Of a stretch of DNA of 64,000 nucleotides, positions 37,222 through 47,115 are shown piece by piece. Positions within the stretch are counted from its first letter, which is position 1. Each line of letters starts with the position of its first letter. The notes beneath the pieces are model-generated. The model saw only the letters and a program-made list of their open reading frames with translations, was not told where the DNA came from and did not search any database. The stretch is from positions 1,054,001-1,118,000 of the forward strand of contig NZ_BNBE01000001.1 of NCBI RefSeq assembly GCF_014654895.1. The letters are read 5' to 3'. This DNA is from Streptomyces filamentosus (GTDB taxonomy: Bacteria > Actinomycetota > Actinomycetes > Streptomycetales > Streptomycetaceae). Position numbers and translations under genes: made by a program.

Positions 37222-37395
37222 TCAGACCGAGAGGACCTGGCGCTTGTTGTAGGTGCCGCAGCTCGGGCACGCGATGTGCTGCAGCTTCGGCTCCTGGCAA
37301 CGCTCACACGAAACCAGGGTGGGGACCGCAGCCTTCCACTGCGACCGGCGGTGGCGCGTGTTGCTGCGCGACATCTTCCGCTTCGGAACAGCCAC
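37222..37395 (-). CDS. rpmF: 50S ribosomal protein L32
   Basis: This 57-aa protein has all L32 landmarks: [20 protein letters not shown] and two CxxC knuckles (CERCQ and CPSCG), so it is the zinc-binding type. The start is GTG at 37395 with AGGAGAAG upstream, two bases after the stop of the YceD-like gene. That tight pairing (yceD-rpmF) is conserved widely in bacteria. Confidence 0.96.
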   Translation of the reverse strand: MAVPKRKMSRSNTRHRRSQWKAAVPTLVSCERCQEPKLQHIACPSCGTYNKRQVLSV

Positions 37396-37397
37396 GG

Positions 37398-38036
37398 CTA
37401 CTTCTCCTGCTTCTCGTCGACACCGGTAGCGGCGTCGCTCATGTTGTCCTTCTCGTCGGCTCCCAGCGAACCGGCGAGTTCCTGCAGTGCCGCCCAACGG
37501 ATGTCGGTGGCGTCGTGGTGGTGGTCGGGGTTCTCGTTCAGGTTGATTCCACAGTCGGAACACAGACCTGCACAGTCCTCCCGGCACACCGGCTGCATGG
37601 GCAGCGCGAGCACCACTGCGTCACGCAGCACGGGTTCGAGGTCGAACATGCCGTCCTCGAGGGGGATCATGTCCTCGTCTTCATCGTCCTCGCCGTCCGC
37701 GGCCGCCTTGACGCGGCCCCGGTCGTCGGAGTCGGGGTACGAGAACATCTCCTGGAAGTCCGCGTCGAGCTCCAGCTCGACGGGCTCCAGACACCTTACG
37801 CACTCCCCCTCGGCCGATGCACGGGCGGTGCCTGTGACAAGCACCCCTTCCATGACCGACTCGAGTCGGAGCTCGATCTCCACCGGGGCGCCCTCGGGCA
37901 CTCCGACGACCCCCGCGACGCCGAGATCGGCGGGCGCTTCGATCGTGCGGGAGATCCGCTGGAGGGCACCGGGACGCCGCCCCAGCTCGTGTGTGTCGAA
38001 CACGAGGGGGTTGCGGTGGTCGAGGCGCGTGCTCAG
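37398..38036 (-). CDS. YceD family protein (DUF177)
   Basis: This protein of about 212 aa belongs to the DUF177/YceD family, linked to 23S rRNA accumulation and always encoded beside rpmF. Landmarks are [37 protein letters not shown] and the Cys pair in [17 protein letters not shown]. The start is uncertain: family similarity begins at about STRLDHRNP, and the best fit is a CTG at 38036 preceded by AGGAAG. Upstream ATG codons (for example 38102) would add non-conserved residues, and a GTG at VFDTHEL would cut conserved ones. Confidence 0.85.
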   Translation of the reverse strand: MSTRLDHRNPLVFDTHELGRRPGALQRISRTIEAPADLGVAGVVGVPEGAPVEIELRLESVMEGVLVTGTARASAEGECVRCLEPVELELDADFQEMFSYPDSDDRGRVKAAADGEDDEDEDMIPLEDGMFDLEPVLRDAVVLALPMQPVCREDCAGLCSDCGINLNENPDHHHDATDIRWAALQELAGSLGADEKDNMSDAATGVDEKQEK

Positions 38037-38179
38037 GGTTCTTCCTGCTTTCGGATCGTTCGCGTCGCAAGTCTTCAGGGGGCTGCCGCTCGCGGGCAGC
38101 ATGGATCGCGGCATACACGCGACCGAAGGGCCAGGATACTGGACGCTTCGCCCAGGGCCCAATCCGGTCCCTTCGGGGG

Positions 38180-39220
38180 CTACTGCCCCTGTTCGTACCG
38201 GCGCAGCTGCTCCAGGTCGATCATGCTCGTGTCGAAGAAGCTGGTCTCGTCGAGCGCCGCGGCCTGCGGCTGGACCTGCGGCTGCTGCTGGTACGCGTAC
38301 GGGTCCTGCTGCTGGTAGGCGTACGGATCGGCCTGCGGGGGCTGCTGGTACGCGTAGGGGTCCTGCTGCTGGTAGGCGTACGGGTCCGTCTGCGGGGGCT
38401 GCGGGTAGCCGTAGGGGTCCTGCTGGGCCGGGATCTGGGCGGCGACGGGCGCGTGCGCCGGGGCGGCGGGCGCGACGGCGGCCGGCTCCGGGTCGGCGAG
38501 CTCGGCGAGGCCCGCCAGGTAGTCGGCGTCGCTGGTGTGCACGGCGTGGCCGAGGCCGTCCTGGGCGGCCATGTGCTCGCCGAGGGCGTCGGTGGCGATC
38601 CGGCCGTGCAGCTTCTGCCGGCCGCGTCCGACGGCCTCCAGGGTCTTGGAGAGGACCGCCTCGAAGGCGCCCAGCTTGGCGTCGACGTACGCGTCGGCCC
38701 GCTGGATCAGGGTCTGCGGGTCGGCGCTGTACTCGGGGGCGTCCTGCTCCGGGTAGCCGTTCTCGTCAAGGCCCGGACCGCGGCCGAGGAGCTTCTCGCG
38801 GCCCCGGTCGACGGAGCCGATGGTCTTGTTGAGGACGACCTCGAAGTTGGCGAGCTTGGAGTCGACGTACTCGTCGGCCTCGGCGCGGATCTCCTCGGCC
38901 TCGCGGCGGGCCTCGGAGAGGATCCGGTCGGCCTCCTCCTGGGACTGCCGGGCGATCTGGGTGTCGGAGACGATCGTGCCGCGCTCGGCGTGGGCGGCCT
39001 CGATGATCCGCTCGGCCTCCTGGCGGGCCTGCTCGACCATCTGCTCGCGCCCGCCGATGAGCTCCTGGGCCTGGGCGAGGGAGTTCGGCAGGGCGTCCCG
39101 CACCTGGGCGAGGAGGTCGAGCAGATCGGCGCGGTTGACCACGCAGGAGGCCGACATGGGCATCGAGCGGGCGTTCTGCACCGTCGCGACGATCTCTTCG
39201 AGCTTCTTCTGCACGTCCAC
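38180..39220 (-). CDS. DivIVA-like coiled-coil cell-division protein
   Basis: This 346-aa protein has a DivIVA/ATP-synthase-b-like coiled coil (about 45-150, rich in Glu/Ala/Arg), two similar segments containing YVDSKLANFEVVLNKT and YVDAKLGAFEAVLSKT (about 115 and 187), and a C-terminal low-complexity region with repeated DPYAYQQ units (about 275-325). Such proteins in Streptomyces are annotated as cell-division initiation or ATP synthase subunit B-like; the exact role is unproven. The gene lies upstream of the yceD-rpmF pair and downstream of coaD on the same strand. Confidence 0.78.
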   Translation of the reverse strand: MDVQKKLEEIVATVQNARSMPMSASCVVNRADLLDLLAQVRDALPNSLAQAQELIGGREQMVEQARQEAERIIEAAHAERGTIVSDTQIARQSQEEADRILSEARREAEEIRAEADEYVDSKLANFEVVLNKTIGSVDRGREKLLGRGPGLDENGYPEQDAPEYSADPQTLIQRADAYVDAKLGAFEAVLSKTLEAVGRGRQKLHGRIATDALGEHMAAQDGLGHAVHTSDADYLAGLAELADPEPAAVAPAAPAHAPVAAQIPAQQDPYGYPQPPQTDPYAYQQQDPYAYQQPPQADPYAYQQQDPYAYQQQPQVQPQAAALDETSFFDTSMIDLEQLRRYEQGQ

Positions 39221-39330
39221 CGGGTGCTCGCCACTCTCTACAGCTGGATGGAGACGGACGGGACGACTGTAAGGGCAGTCGCGGCCCGTCCGACACCAGG
39301 TGACGGAGCGTCAGCGGCGGTGGCCGCGCG

Positions 39331-39810
39331 TCACTTCTCCCGGAGGCGCTCGGCGAGCCGCTCCTGGACCACCGGCGGCAGCAGGTGGGAGACGTCGCCG
39401 CCCCAGGCCGCGACCTCCTTGACCAGGGAGGACGACAGGAAACTGTAGGTCGGGTTGGTGGGCACGAACAGCGTCTCGACGCCCGACAGACCGTGGTTCA
39501 TCTGGGCCATCTGGAGCTCGTAGTCGAAGTCGCTGACCGCGCGCAGGCCCTTGACGATGGCGGGGATGTCGCGCTGCTTGCAGAAGTCGACGAGGAGGCC
39601 GTGGAAGGACTCCACCTCGACGTTGCCGAGGTCGGCGGTGGCCTCGCGGATCAGGTCGATCCGCTCCTCGACCGTGAACAGGCCCTTCTTGGCGGGGTTG
39701 ATCATCACCGCGACGTGCACGACGTCGTAGAGCTTGGAGGCCCGGCCGATGATGTCGAGGTGTCCGTTGGTGATGGGGTCGAACGACCCGGGGCAGACGG
39801 CGCGGCGCAT
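39331..39810 (-). CDS. coaD: Phosphopantetheine adenylyltransferase
   Basis: CoaD makes dephospho-CoA from 4'-phosphopantetheine and ATP in CoA synthesis. The 159-aa protein starts MRRAVCPGSFDPITNGHLDI, with the TxGH nucleotide motif, and has SSSLVKEVAAWGGDV near the C-terminus. I choose the ATG at 39810 (AGGAAG upstream) because the family starts there. An in-frame ATG at 39840 overlaps the rsmD stop as TGATG with its own GAGAGGA and would add ten residues; both starts are possible. Confidence 0.94.
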   Translation of the reverse strand: MRRAVCPGSFDPITNGHLDIIGRASKLYDVVHVAVMINPAKKGLFTVEERIDLIREATADLGNVEVESFHGLLVDFCKQRDIPAIVKGLRAVSDFDYELQMAQMNHGLSGVETLFVPTNPTYSFLSSSLVKEVAAWGGDVSHLLPPVVQERLAERLREK

Positions 39811-39839
39811 CGTGTCTTCCTCGCTCTCCGGTGCGGTCA

Positions 39840-40415
39840 TCAGAGGTCCTCTCCGGCCGCGACACGGCCGTACCAGAACGTTCCCTCACCGTAGCGGCGG
39901 GAGCGCAGGGCCTCGAAGCCGTCCGGCCAGCCGAACTCCCCGCCCCGCGTGGCGCGCTCCACGGTGACGACGGCATCCTCGCTCAGCCAGCCGCCCGCGC
40001 GCAGTGTGAGGAGGATCTCCCGCAGCTCCTCGTCGGGGACGGCGTAGGGCGGGTCGAGGAAGACCAGGTCGTACGGCTCGGCCGGGGCCGGTCCCGCGGC
40101 GACCTGCTCGGCCCGGCCGGTGCGGGCCTCGGCGCCGGGCAGGCCGAGCGCGCGGACGTTCTCCCGGACGGTGCGGGCCGCGCGGGCGTCGGCCTCGACG
40201 AGCAGGGCGTGGGCGGCGCCGCGGGAGAGCGCCTCCAGGCCGACGGCTCCGGAGCCCGCGTACAGGTCGGCGACCCGGGCGTCCTCGATGCCGTGGAGCG
40301 CCTCCCAGGTGGAGAAGAGGCCCTCGCGCGCCCGGTCGGAGGTGGGGCGGGTGCCGTTGCCGGGGGGCACGGCCAGGCGCCGTCCGCCGGCGGTGCCGGC
40401 GATCACGCGGGTCAT
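39840..40415 (-). CDS. rsmD: 16S rRNA (guanine966-N2)-methyltransferase RsmD
   Basis: RsmD methylates G966 of 16S rRNA in the assembled 30S subunit. The 191-aa protein starts MTRVIAGTAGGRRLAVPPG, has the SAM motif DLYAGSGAVGLEALSRGA and the catalytic FLDPPY motif. The rsmD-coaD pair is conserved and here adjoining. The longer frame upstream in this phase runs through recG and is a shadow. Confidence 0.94.
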   Translation of the reverse strand: MTRVIAGTAGGRRLAVPPGNGTRPTSDRAREGLFSTWEALHGIEDARVADLYAGSGAVGLEALSRGAAHALLVEADARAARTVRENVRALGLPGAEARTGRAEQVAAGPAPAEPYDLVFLDPPYAVPDEELREILLTLRAGGWLSEDAVVTVERATRGGEFGWPDGFEALRSRRYGEGTFWYGRVAAGEDL

Positions 40416-40483
40416 CGTCGTCCTCGATCGTCGCTCGCGTACCGCGTCCGCGGCACCCGACCAGCTTAGGACGGCTCCTCCCG

Positions 40484-42682
40484 TCACCCCTTCTCCAGGT
40501 ACTCCTCCCGCTCCTCGCTCAGCAGGGCGTCCAGGGCGGTGCGCAGCCCGGGGTGGGCTTCGAGGTCCGGATCGGCGAGGACGAGGGCGGTGGCCTCCTC
40601 GCGGGCGGCGGCGATGACCTCCTCGTCGTCGATGACGGTGAGGACGCGGAGGGAGGAGCGGGCCCCGGACTGGGCCTGGCCGAGGACGTCGCCCTCGCGG
40701 CGCTGTTCGAGGTCGATGCGGGAGAGCTCGAAGCCGTCGAGGGTGGCGGCGACGGCGCCGAGGCGCTGCCGGGCGGGACTGGCCTCGGGCATCTCGGTGA
40801 CGAGGAGGCAGAGGCCGGGGGCGGAGCCGCGGCCGACGCGGCCGCGGAGCTGGTGGAGCTGGGAGACGCCGAAGCGGTCGGCGTCCATGATCACCATGGC
40901 GGTGGCGTTGGGCACGTTGACGCCGACCTCGATGACGGTGGTGGCGACGAGGACGTCGAGGTCGCCGGCGGCGAAGCGGCGCATGACGTCGTCCTTGTCG
41001 TCGGGGTGCATGCGGCCGTGCAGGGCGGCGATCCGGAGTCCGGCGAGGGGCCCGGCCCGGAGCTGGTCGGCGACGTCGAGGACGGCGAGCGGGGGCCGCT
41101 TCTCGGCGTCGTCCTCGGCGGAGGGCTTGCGCTTGGCGGCCTTCTTCCGGTCCTCCTCGTCGCCGATCCGGGGGCAGACCACGTACGCCTGGTGGCCGCC
41201 CTCGACCTCCTCGCGGACCCGCTCCCACGCGCGGGCGAGGAAGTGCGGCTTGTCGGCGGCGGGGACGACGTGGCTGGCGATCGGGGAGCGTCCGGCGGGG
41301 AGCTGGTCGAGGACGGAGGTCTCCAGGTCGCCGAAGACGGTCATGGCGACGGTCCTGGGGATCGGGGTGGCCGTCATGACGAGCAGGTGCGGGGGCTGCT
41401 TGCCCTTGCCCCGCAGGGCGTCGCGCTGCTCCACGCCGAAGCGGTGCTGCTCGTCGACGACGACCAGGCCCAGGTCGTGGAACCCGACCTTGTCCTCGAT
41501 GAGGGCGTGGGTGCCGATGACGATCCCCGCCTCCCCAGTGACCAGGTCGAGGAGGGCCTGGCGGCGGGCGGCGGCGCCCATGGAGCCGGTGAGCAGCACG
41601 ACCTTGGTGCCCTGGTCCGCGCCGCCGAGCATCCCCCCTTCGGCGAGCTCGCCCATCATCTCGGTGACGGACCGGTGGTGCTGCTGGGCGAGGACCTCGG
41701 TGGGGGCGAGCATGGCGGCCTGTCCCCCGGCGTCGACGACGGCGAGCATGGCCCGCAGCGCCACCATGGTCTTGCCGGACCCGACCTCTCCCTGGAGGAG
41801 GCGGTGCATGGGGTGGTCGGTGGCGAGGTCGTCGAAGATCTCCCTGGAGACCTTGTTCTGGCCTTCGGTGAGGGTGAAGGGGAGCTTGGCGTCGAAGGCG
41901 GTGAGGAGGCCGTCGGCGGCGGGGCGGCGGGGGACGGCGGGGAGCTGGGTGTCGGCGTGCCGGCGGCGGGCGAGGGCGACCTGGAGGACGAAGGCCTCGT
42001 CCCACTTGAGCCGGTCGCGGGCGGCGGCGACGTCGGCCTTGGTGCGGGGGCGGTGGATCAGCGTCAGGGCCTCGGGGAGGCCGGCGAGGCCGCGGCCCTC
42101 GCGGAGCGTGCCGGGGAGCGGGTCGACGGCCTCGGCGGCGAAGGGGAGGACGCTGTCGACGGCCTTGGCGATCTTCCAGGACTCCATCTTGGTGGTGGCC
42201 GGGTAGATCGGGATGAGGGCGCCGGCCCAGGTGTCCACCGCCACGTCCCCGTCGCCGCGCAGGAGTTCGTAGGCGGGGTGGGCGAGCTGGAGGCGCCGGT
42301 TGAAGAGCGAGACCTTGCCGGAGAACATCGCGCGGGTGCCGGGCAGCAGGTCGTGGTGCGGCTTGTGGACGCCCTTGCCGAAGAAGACCAGCTGGAGGCG
42401 GCCGTAGCCGTCGGTGAGGGTGACTTCGAGGCGCTGGGTGCGTCCCTTGGCGCCGTTGAAGGTGTGCACCCGGGCGTCGGCGACCTGGGCGACCACCGTG
42501 ACGTGCTCGTCGAGGGGCAGCTCGGAGAGGGTCGTCAGCTCGCCCCGCTCCGTGTACCGCCGGGGGTAGTGGTGGAGGAGGTCGCCGACCGTGTGCAGGT
42601 CGAGGGCCTCGGCCAGGACCTTGGCGGTGGCGGGACCGAGGTGCTTCTTGAGGGGTTCGTCGAGCGCGGGCACGCGTCCCAT
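40484..42682 (-). CDS. recG: ATP-dependent DNA helicase RecG
   Basis: RecG remodels stalled replication forks and Holliday junctions. The 732-aa protein has the wedge/OB domain (about 60-160), then helicase motif I GEVGSGKT, motif II DEQH (VVVDEQHRFGV), TATPIPRT, and motif VI QLRGRVGRG. The start MGRVPALDEPLKKHLGPATAK at 42682 matches the usual N-terminus. It follows the DAK-like gene with a 62-base gap and leads into rsmD-coaD, the common actinobacterial order. Confidence 0.95.
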   Translation of the reverse strand: MGRVPALDEPLKKHLGPATAKVLAEALDLHTVGDLLHHYPRRYTERGELTTLSELPLDEHVTVVAQVADARVHTFNGAKGRTQRLEVTLTDGYGRLQLVFFGKGVHKPHHDLLPGTRAMFSGKVSLFNRRLQLAHPAYELLRGDGDVAVDTWAGALIPIYPATTKMESWKIAKAVDSVLPFAAEAVDPLPGTLREGRGLAGLPEALTLIHRPRTKADVAAARDRLKWDEAFVLQVALARRRHADTQLPAVPRRPAADGLLTAFDAKLPFTLTEGQNKVSREIFDDLATDHPMHRLLQGEVGSGKTMVALRAMLAVVDAGGQAAMLAPTEVLAQQHHRSVTEMMGELAEGGMLGGADQGTKVVLLTGSMGAAARRQALLDLVTGEAGIVIGTHALIEDKVGFHDLGLVVVDEQHRFGVEQRDALRGKGKQPPHLLVMTATPIPRTVAMTVFGDLETSVLDQLPAGRSPIASHVVPAADKPHFLARAWERVREEVEGGHQAYVVCPRIGDEEDRKKAAKRKPSAEDDAEKRPPLAVLDVADQLRAGPLAGLRIAALHGRMHPDDKDDVMRRFAAGDLDVLVATTVIEVGVNVPNATAMVIMDADRFGVSQLHQLRGRVGRGSAPGLCLLVTEMPEASPARQRLGAVAATLDGFELSRIDLEQRREGDVLGQAQSGARSSLRVLTVIDDEEVIAAAREEATALVLADPDLEAHPGLRTALDALLSEEREEYLEKG

Positions 42683-42744
42683 TGCACACCACGGCGCCGA
42701 CAATCGGGGCGAGGGCCGTGGACGACCCACTGGCGGCCTCCCGG

Positions 42745-44535
42745 CTACTCGACCCCGATGAGGAGCGGCGGGGCCCCCTCGCCCGCGTGGTACGTGACGG
42801 TGTCGACGGCCAGGTAGCCGCGGCGGACGTGGGTCTCCAGGGTGTCGGCGAGGCCGGGCGGGGTGCCGTCGGCGACGACGAGGGTGACGAGTTCGCCGCC
42901 GGCCTGGAGCATGCGGTCGAGGACCGTGCGGGCGGTCTCGGTGAGGTCCTGGCCGATGACGGCGACGTCGCCCTCGATGAGGCCGAGGACGTCGCCGGCC
43001 TGGCAGACTCCGGCGGAGGTGAAGGACTGGCGTTCGGCGACGGCGAGTTCGGCGTAGCGGGTGGCGCCGGCGGCGGCCGTCATGGCGACGACGTCCTCGT
43101 CGAAGCTGCGTCCGGGTTCGTGGACGGCGAGGGCGGCGATGCCCTGGACGGCGGCCCGGGTGGGGATGAGGGCGACCCGGATGCCCTCGGCGCGGGCCCG
43201 TTCGGCGGCGGCCGCGGCGGCGGCCCGCAGGTCGGTGTCGTTGGGCAGGAGGACCACCTCGCGCGCGTGGGCGCGGCGGACGGCGGCGAGGAGTTCGTCG
43301 CCGGCGGGGGGTTCGCCGGGCCGGGCCTGGACGGTGGTGGCACCGGCCTCGGCGCAGAGTCCGGCGAGGCCCTCGCCGGGGAGGACGGCGACGACGGCGC
43401 GGGGGGCGCGTTCCTCGCGCGCGTGGCCGGGCTCCTCGACGGGGGCGCCGGGGGCCGGGGCGGCGGACGGGCCGGGGGCCGGGGCGGGGAGGGTGCTCGC
43501 GAAGTGGGTGATGCGGATCCGGTGCGGCCGGCCGGCCTCGACTCCGGCCTCGACGGCGGCGCCGGGGTCGTCGACGTGGACGTGGACGTTCCACAGGCCG
43601 TCGCCGCCGACGACGACGAGGGAGTCGCCGAGGGCGTCGAGGCGGGCCTTGAGGAGGTCGACGGCCGCGTCCCCGGCCTCCAGGAGGTAGAGGACCTCGT
43701 AGGCGGGCCCCTGCGCGGCGGGCCCGCAGCCCTCCCCCGTACCGGCCCCGCCCGGCTCCCCCGAAGCCGAAGCCGGTGCCGAAGCCGAAGCCGGTACCGA
43801 TGCCGAAGCCGGTGCCGGGACCAGGGGCGGCGAGGGGACCCCCGCCGGGGACGGCTGCCGCGGCGCGCGGCCGGTCACGGTCTCCACGAGCGCGCCGAGG
43901 ACGGTCACCAGGCCCCGTCCGCCGGCGTCCACGACCCCGGCGCGGCCGAGGACGGCCAGCTGGCCGGGGGTGGCCTCCAGGGCGGTCCCGGCCGCCTCGT
44001 GGGCCCTCCTGGCCACGTCCGGGAGGGTTCCGCCGCCCGCGCAGCCCGCGGCCGCGGCGGTGGCGACGGTGAGGATGGTGCCCTCCTCGGGGTGGGCGAC
44101 GGCCGCGCGGGCGGCGCGGGCGGCGGCGTCGAGGGCGCGGGCGAGGTGGTCGCCGTCGGCGGCCTCGGCGAGCACCCCGGCCATGCCGCGCAGCAGCTGG
44201 GACAGGATCGTCCCGGAGTTGCCGCGGGCGCCGAGGAGGGCGCCGTGGGCCAGGGCCCGCACGGCGTCGGCGGTGTCGGGGGCGGAGGCGCCGGCGGCCC
44301 CGGGGGCGGTGAAGACGGCCTCGACGGCCCGGTGGGCGGCGTCGGCGGTCAGGTAGAGGTTGGTGCCGGTGTCCCCGTCGGCGACCGGGTAGACGTTGAT
44401 GGCGTCGATCGCGGCGCGTTCCCGCCCGAGGGCCTCGGCCGTCCGCGCGCTCCAGGCTCGGACCGCCTCCGCGTCGAGGACGAGACGCTCGTCACTCCGG
44501 ACGGCGGGGTCGAAGGGCTGCGGGGCGCGCGACAA
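42745..44535 (-). CDS. DAK2/FakA-like kinase (YloV family)
   Basis: This 596-aa protein matches the YloV/FakA family: an N-terminal DhaL/DAK2 nucleotide domain (NVYPVADGDTGTNLYLT, GARGNSGTILSQLLRG, DAGGRGLVTVLGALVE) and a C-terminal DegV-like fold (VVLLPNDTDLRAA, IEGDVAVIG). In Firmicutes FakA phosphorylates fatty acids with FakB partners; that function is inferred here. A low-complexity Pro/Ala/Ser insert at about 230-265 comes from short tandem DNA repeats. The likely start is TTG at 44535, with AAGGAGGA six bases upstream; no ATG or GTG fits. Confidence 0.85.
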   Translation of the reverse strand: MSRAPQPFDPAVRSDERLVLDAEAVRAWSARTAEALGRERAAIDAINVYPVADGDTGTNLYLTADAAHRAVEAVFTAPGAAGASAPDTADAVRALAHGALLGARGNSGTILSQLLRGMAGVLAEAADGDHLARALDAAARAARAAVAHPEEGTILTVATAAAAGCAGGGTLPDVARRAHEAAGTALEATPGQLAVLGRAGVVDAGGRGLVTVLGALVETVTGRAPRQPSPAGVPSPPLVPAPASASVPASASAPASASGEPGGAGTGEGCGPAAQGPAYEVLYLLEAGDAAVDLLKARLDALGDSLVVVGGDGLWNVHVHVDDPGAAVEAGVEAGRPHRIRITHFASTLPAPAPGPSAAPAPGAPVEEPGHAREERAPRAVVAVLPGEGLAGLCAEAGATTVQARPGEPPAGDELLAAVRRAHAREVVLLPNDTDLRAAAAAAAERARAEGIRVALIPTRAAVQGIAALAVHEPGRSFDEDVVAMTAAAGATRYAELAVAERQSFTSAGVCQAGDVLGLIEGDVAVIGQDLTETARTVLDRMLQAGGELVTLVVADGTPPGLADTLETHVRRGYLAVDTVTYHAGEGAPPLLIGVE

Positions 44536-44630
44536 CGGGGGTCCTCCTTCGGCGGTGAAGCTCACCGCAGGGTAGACCGGGGTCCTCGTGACCCGGGGGC
44601 CGGGACGGGGTCGGCCCGGACCGTGGTAGT

Positions 44631-44660
44631 TTCGTTCCACGGAAGCAGTCGTTGTATGCT
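44631..44660 (+). promoter_or_regulatory. Possible rpmB promoter
   Basis: TATGCT at 44655-44660 is a plausible -10 with a weak -35 (TTCGTT, 44631-44636) at 18 bases. It would give a leader of about 100 bases, which includes an inverted repeat (gcccggc-actc-gccgggc). This is a weak match, listed because the gap contains no better candidate. Confidence 0.35.
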
Positions 44661-44766
44661 GCTTCGGTTGCCCGGCACTCGCCGGGCCATCCCCGGCAAG
44701 CCACTTCAGACTCCTGATTCCGGTGCGCCGGATCTCACTGTAAATCTGAAGTCTTTGGAGTGACCC

Positions 44767-44952
44767 GTGGCTGCCAACTGCGACGTCTGCGGCAAGGGGC
44801 CGGGCTTCGGCAACAACATTTCGCACTCGCACCGCCGTACGTCTCGTCGCTGGAACCCGAACATCCAGCGTGTGCGTGCCGTGGTCGGTCGGACGCCGAA
44901 GCGGCTCAACGTCTGCACCTCGTGCATCAAGGCCGGCAAGGTCTCGCGCTAA
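44767..44952 (+). CDS. rpmB: 50S ribosomal protein L28
   Basis: This 61-aa protein reads [20 protein letters not shown] and continues through [12 protein letters not shown] to [12 protein letters not shown]. Two CxxC pairs mark the zinc-binding (C+) type of L28. The GTG start at 44767 has GGAG upstream. It is monocistronic and followed by a strong terminator. Confidence 0.96.
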   Translation: MAANCDVCGKGPGFGNNISHSHRRTSRRWNPNIQRVRAVVGRTPKRLNVCTSCIKAGKVSR

Positions 44953-44997
44953 TTCGCGACGTTTCCGTGTCGTAGCGCAGCCCCTGCGGTTGCCTTG

Positions 44998-45030
44998 AAA
45001 GGCCGGTTCACCTCGGTGAACCGGCCTTTT
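44998..45030 (+). terminator. Rho-independent terminator after rpmB
   Basis: A stem of about 14 bp (arms 44998-45012 and 45015-45029) is followed by TTTT. It starts 46 bases after the rpmB stop. Confidence 0.9.
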
Positions 45031-45065
45031 GCCTTCTCTGCGCCACGAGCCCTGCCCGCTTGACG

Positions 45066-45106
45066 CGAAGGGCGGGTCCGACCTCGGGGGTCGGACCCGC
45101 CCTTCG
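45066..45106 (-). terminator. Terminator after thiD
   Basis: An 18-bp perfect stem (45066-45083 with 45089-45106) with a 5-base loop lies 14 bases beyond the thiD stop on the minus strand. Together with the rpmB terminator it separates two convergent units. Confidence 0.88.
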
Positions 45107-45119
45107 TCGTGCCGGTGGG

Positions 45120-45919
<800 letters not shown>

Positions 45920-45923
<4 letters not shown>

Positions 45924-46882
45924 TCGGTCTCCCCGAAGTGGTCCCAGCCGCCCGCGCTGTGCCAGGGGGCGCCGTCGACGGTCACCTGGGGCAGCGCGGA
46001 GGGGGCGATGACCTCGCCGATGACCTTCCAGCGGGCGGGCAGCTTCACGTCGGGCGGGAAGGTGGCGACGATCGCGTGGTCCTCGCCGCCGGTGAGGACC
46101 CACTGGAGCGGGTCGACGCCGACGGCCTGGCCGATGTCGTGCATCTGGCCGGGGATGTCGATGAGGCCGGAGCGCAGGTCGATGCGGACGTTGCTGGCCT
46201 CGGCGATGTGGCCGAGGTCGGCGATGAGGCCGTCGCTGACGTCGCACATGGCGGTGGCGCCGAGTCCGGCGGCGGCGGGGCCCGCGTGGTACGGCGGTTC
46301 GGGGCGGCGGTGCGCCTCGACGAAGGCCCGCGGGGAGCGGAAGCCCCGGGAGAGGACCGCGTAGCCGGCGGCGGACCAGCCGAGCCAGCCGGTGTAGGCG
46401 ACGACGTCGCCGGGCTCGGCGCCGCCCCGGGTGACCGGGTCGTGGTTGCGGAGGTCGCCGAGGGCCGTGATGGAGACCATGATCGTGTCGCCGCGGACGA
46501 CGTCGCCGCCGACCACCGCCGCGCCCGCGACCTGACATTCGTCGCGCAGGCCGTCCATGAGTTCCGTGGGCCAGGTGACGGGGAGTTCGGCGGGGACGAC
46601 GAGGCCGAGGAGCAGGGCGGTGGGGACCGCGCCCATGGCCGCGATGTCGGCGAGGTTCTGCGCGGCGGCCTTGCGGCCGACGTCGTACGCCGTCGACCAG
46701 TCGCGCCGGAAATGACGTCCTTCGAGGAGGATGTCCGTGCTGGCCACCACGCGCCGGTCGGGGGCGGAGACCACGGCGGCGTCGTCGCCGGGCCCGATCC
46801 GTACCGCCGGGGTGGAGGTGAGCCGGGACGTGAGCTCCTTGATGAGCCCGAACTCGCCCAGTTCTCCGACTGTGCCCTTCAC
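45920..46882 (-). CDS. thiL: Thiamine-monophosphate kinase
   Basis: ThiL makes thiamine pyrophosphate from thiamine monophosphate. The 320-aa protein starts [20 protein letters not shown] and has the GPGDDAAVV and [15 protein letters not shown] motifs of the PurM/ThiL fold, plus [16 protein letters not shown] and [16 protein letters not shown]. It is divergent from the Lrp-like gene. The upstream region contains a perfect palindrome (46976-46992). Confidence 0.95.
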
Positions 46883-46975
46883 CGCGTCTCACCTCGTGTC
46901 GTCGTGCCGGCCGGCCCGCGGCGGAGCGTCCGCTCGCGCCGCGGGTCGCGGGCCGTCACCGTGCTGGGTACCGTC

Positions 46976-46992
46976 AAGTTGACCGTCAACTT
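46976..46992. promoter_or_regulatory. Palindrome between thiL and the Lrp-like gene
   Basis: AAGTTGAC-C-GTCAACTT is a perfect 8+1+8 palindrome in the 233-base divergent gap, 94 bases from thiL and 124 from the Lrp-like gene. Its TTGAC halves could also serve as back-to-back -35 elements. Regulator unknown. Confidence 0.5.
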
Positions 46993-47115
46993 CTGTCCTG
47001 TGTACGCCACACCCCGAGTGCCCCGGAAGGCGCGGGTCTCCCCGCGGCCCTCGGCGACGCGGTACCGTGGCGTCCCTTTCTCCCACAAGATCCTCGTGGC
47101 CGCCCTGGAGGTTCC

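Noticed and set aside
39840-42692. 950-codon frame joining rsmD with upstream sequence
   Set aside because: Only the last 191 codons match a family (RsmD); the rest is a shadow of recG in another frame.
46883-47115. TPP riboswitch before thiL/thiD
   Set aside because: No conserved TPP aptamer segments (such as CUGAGA and ACCUGAUC) are present.
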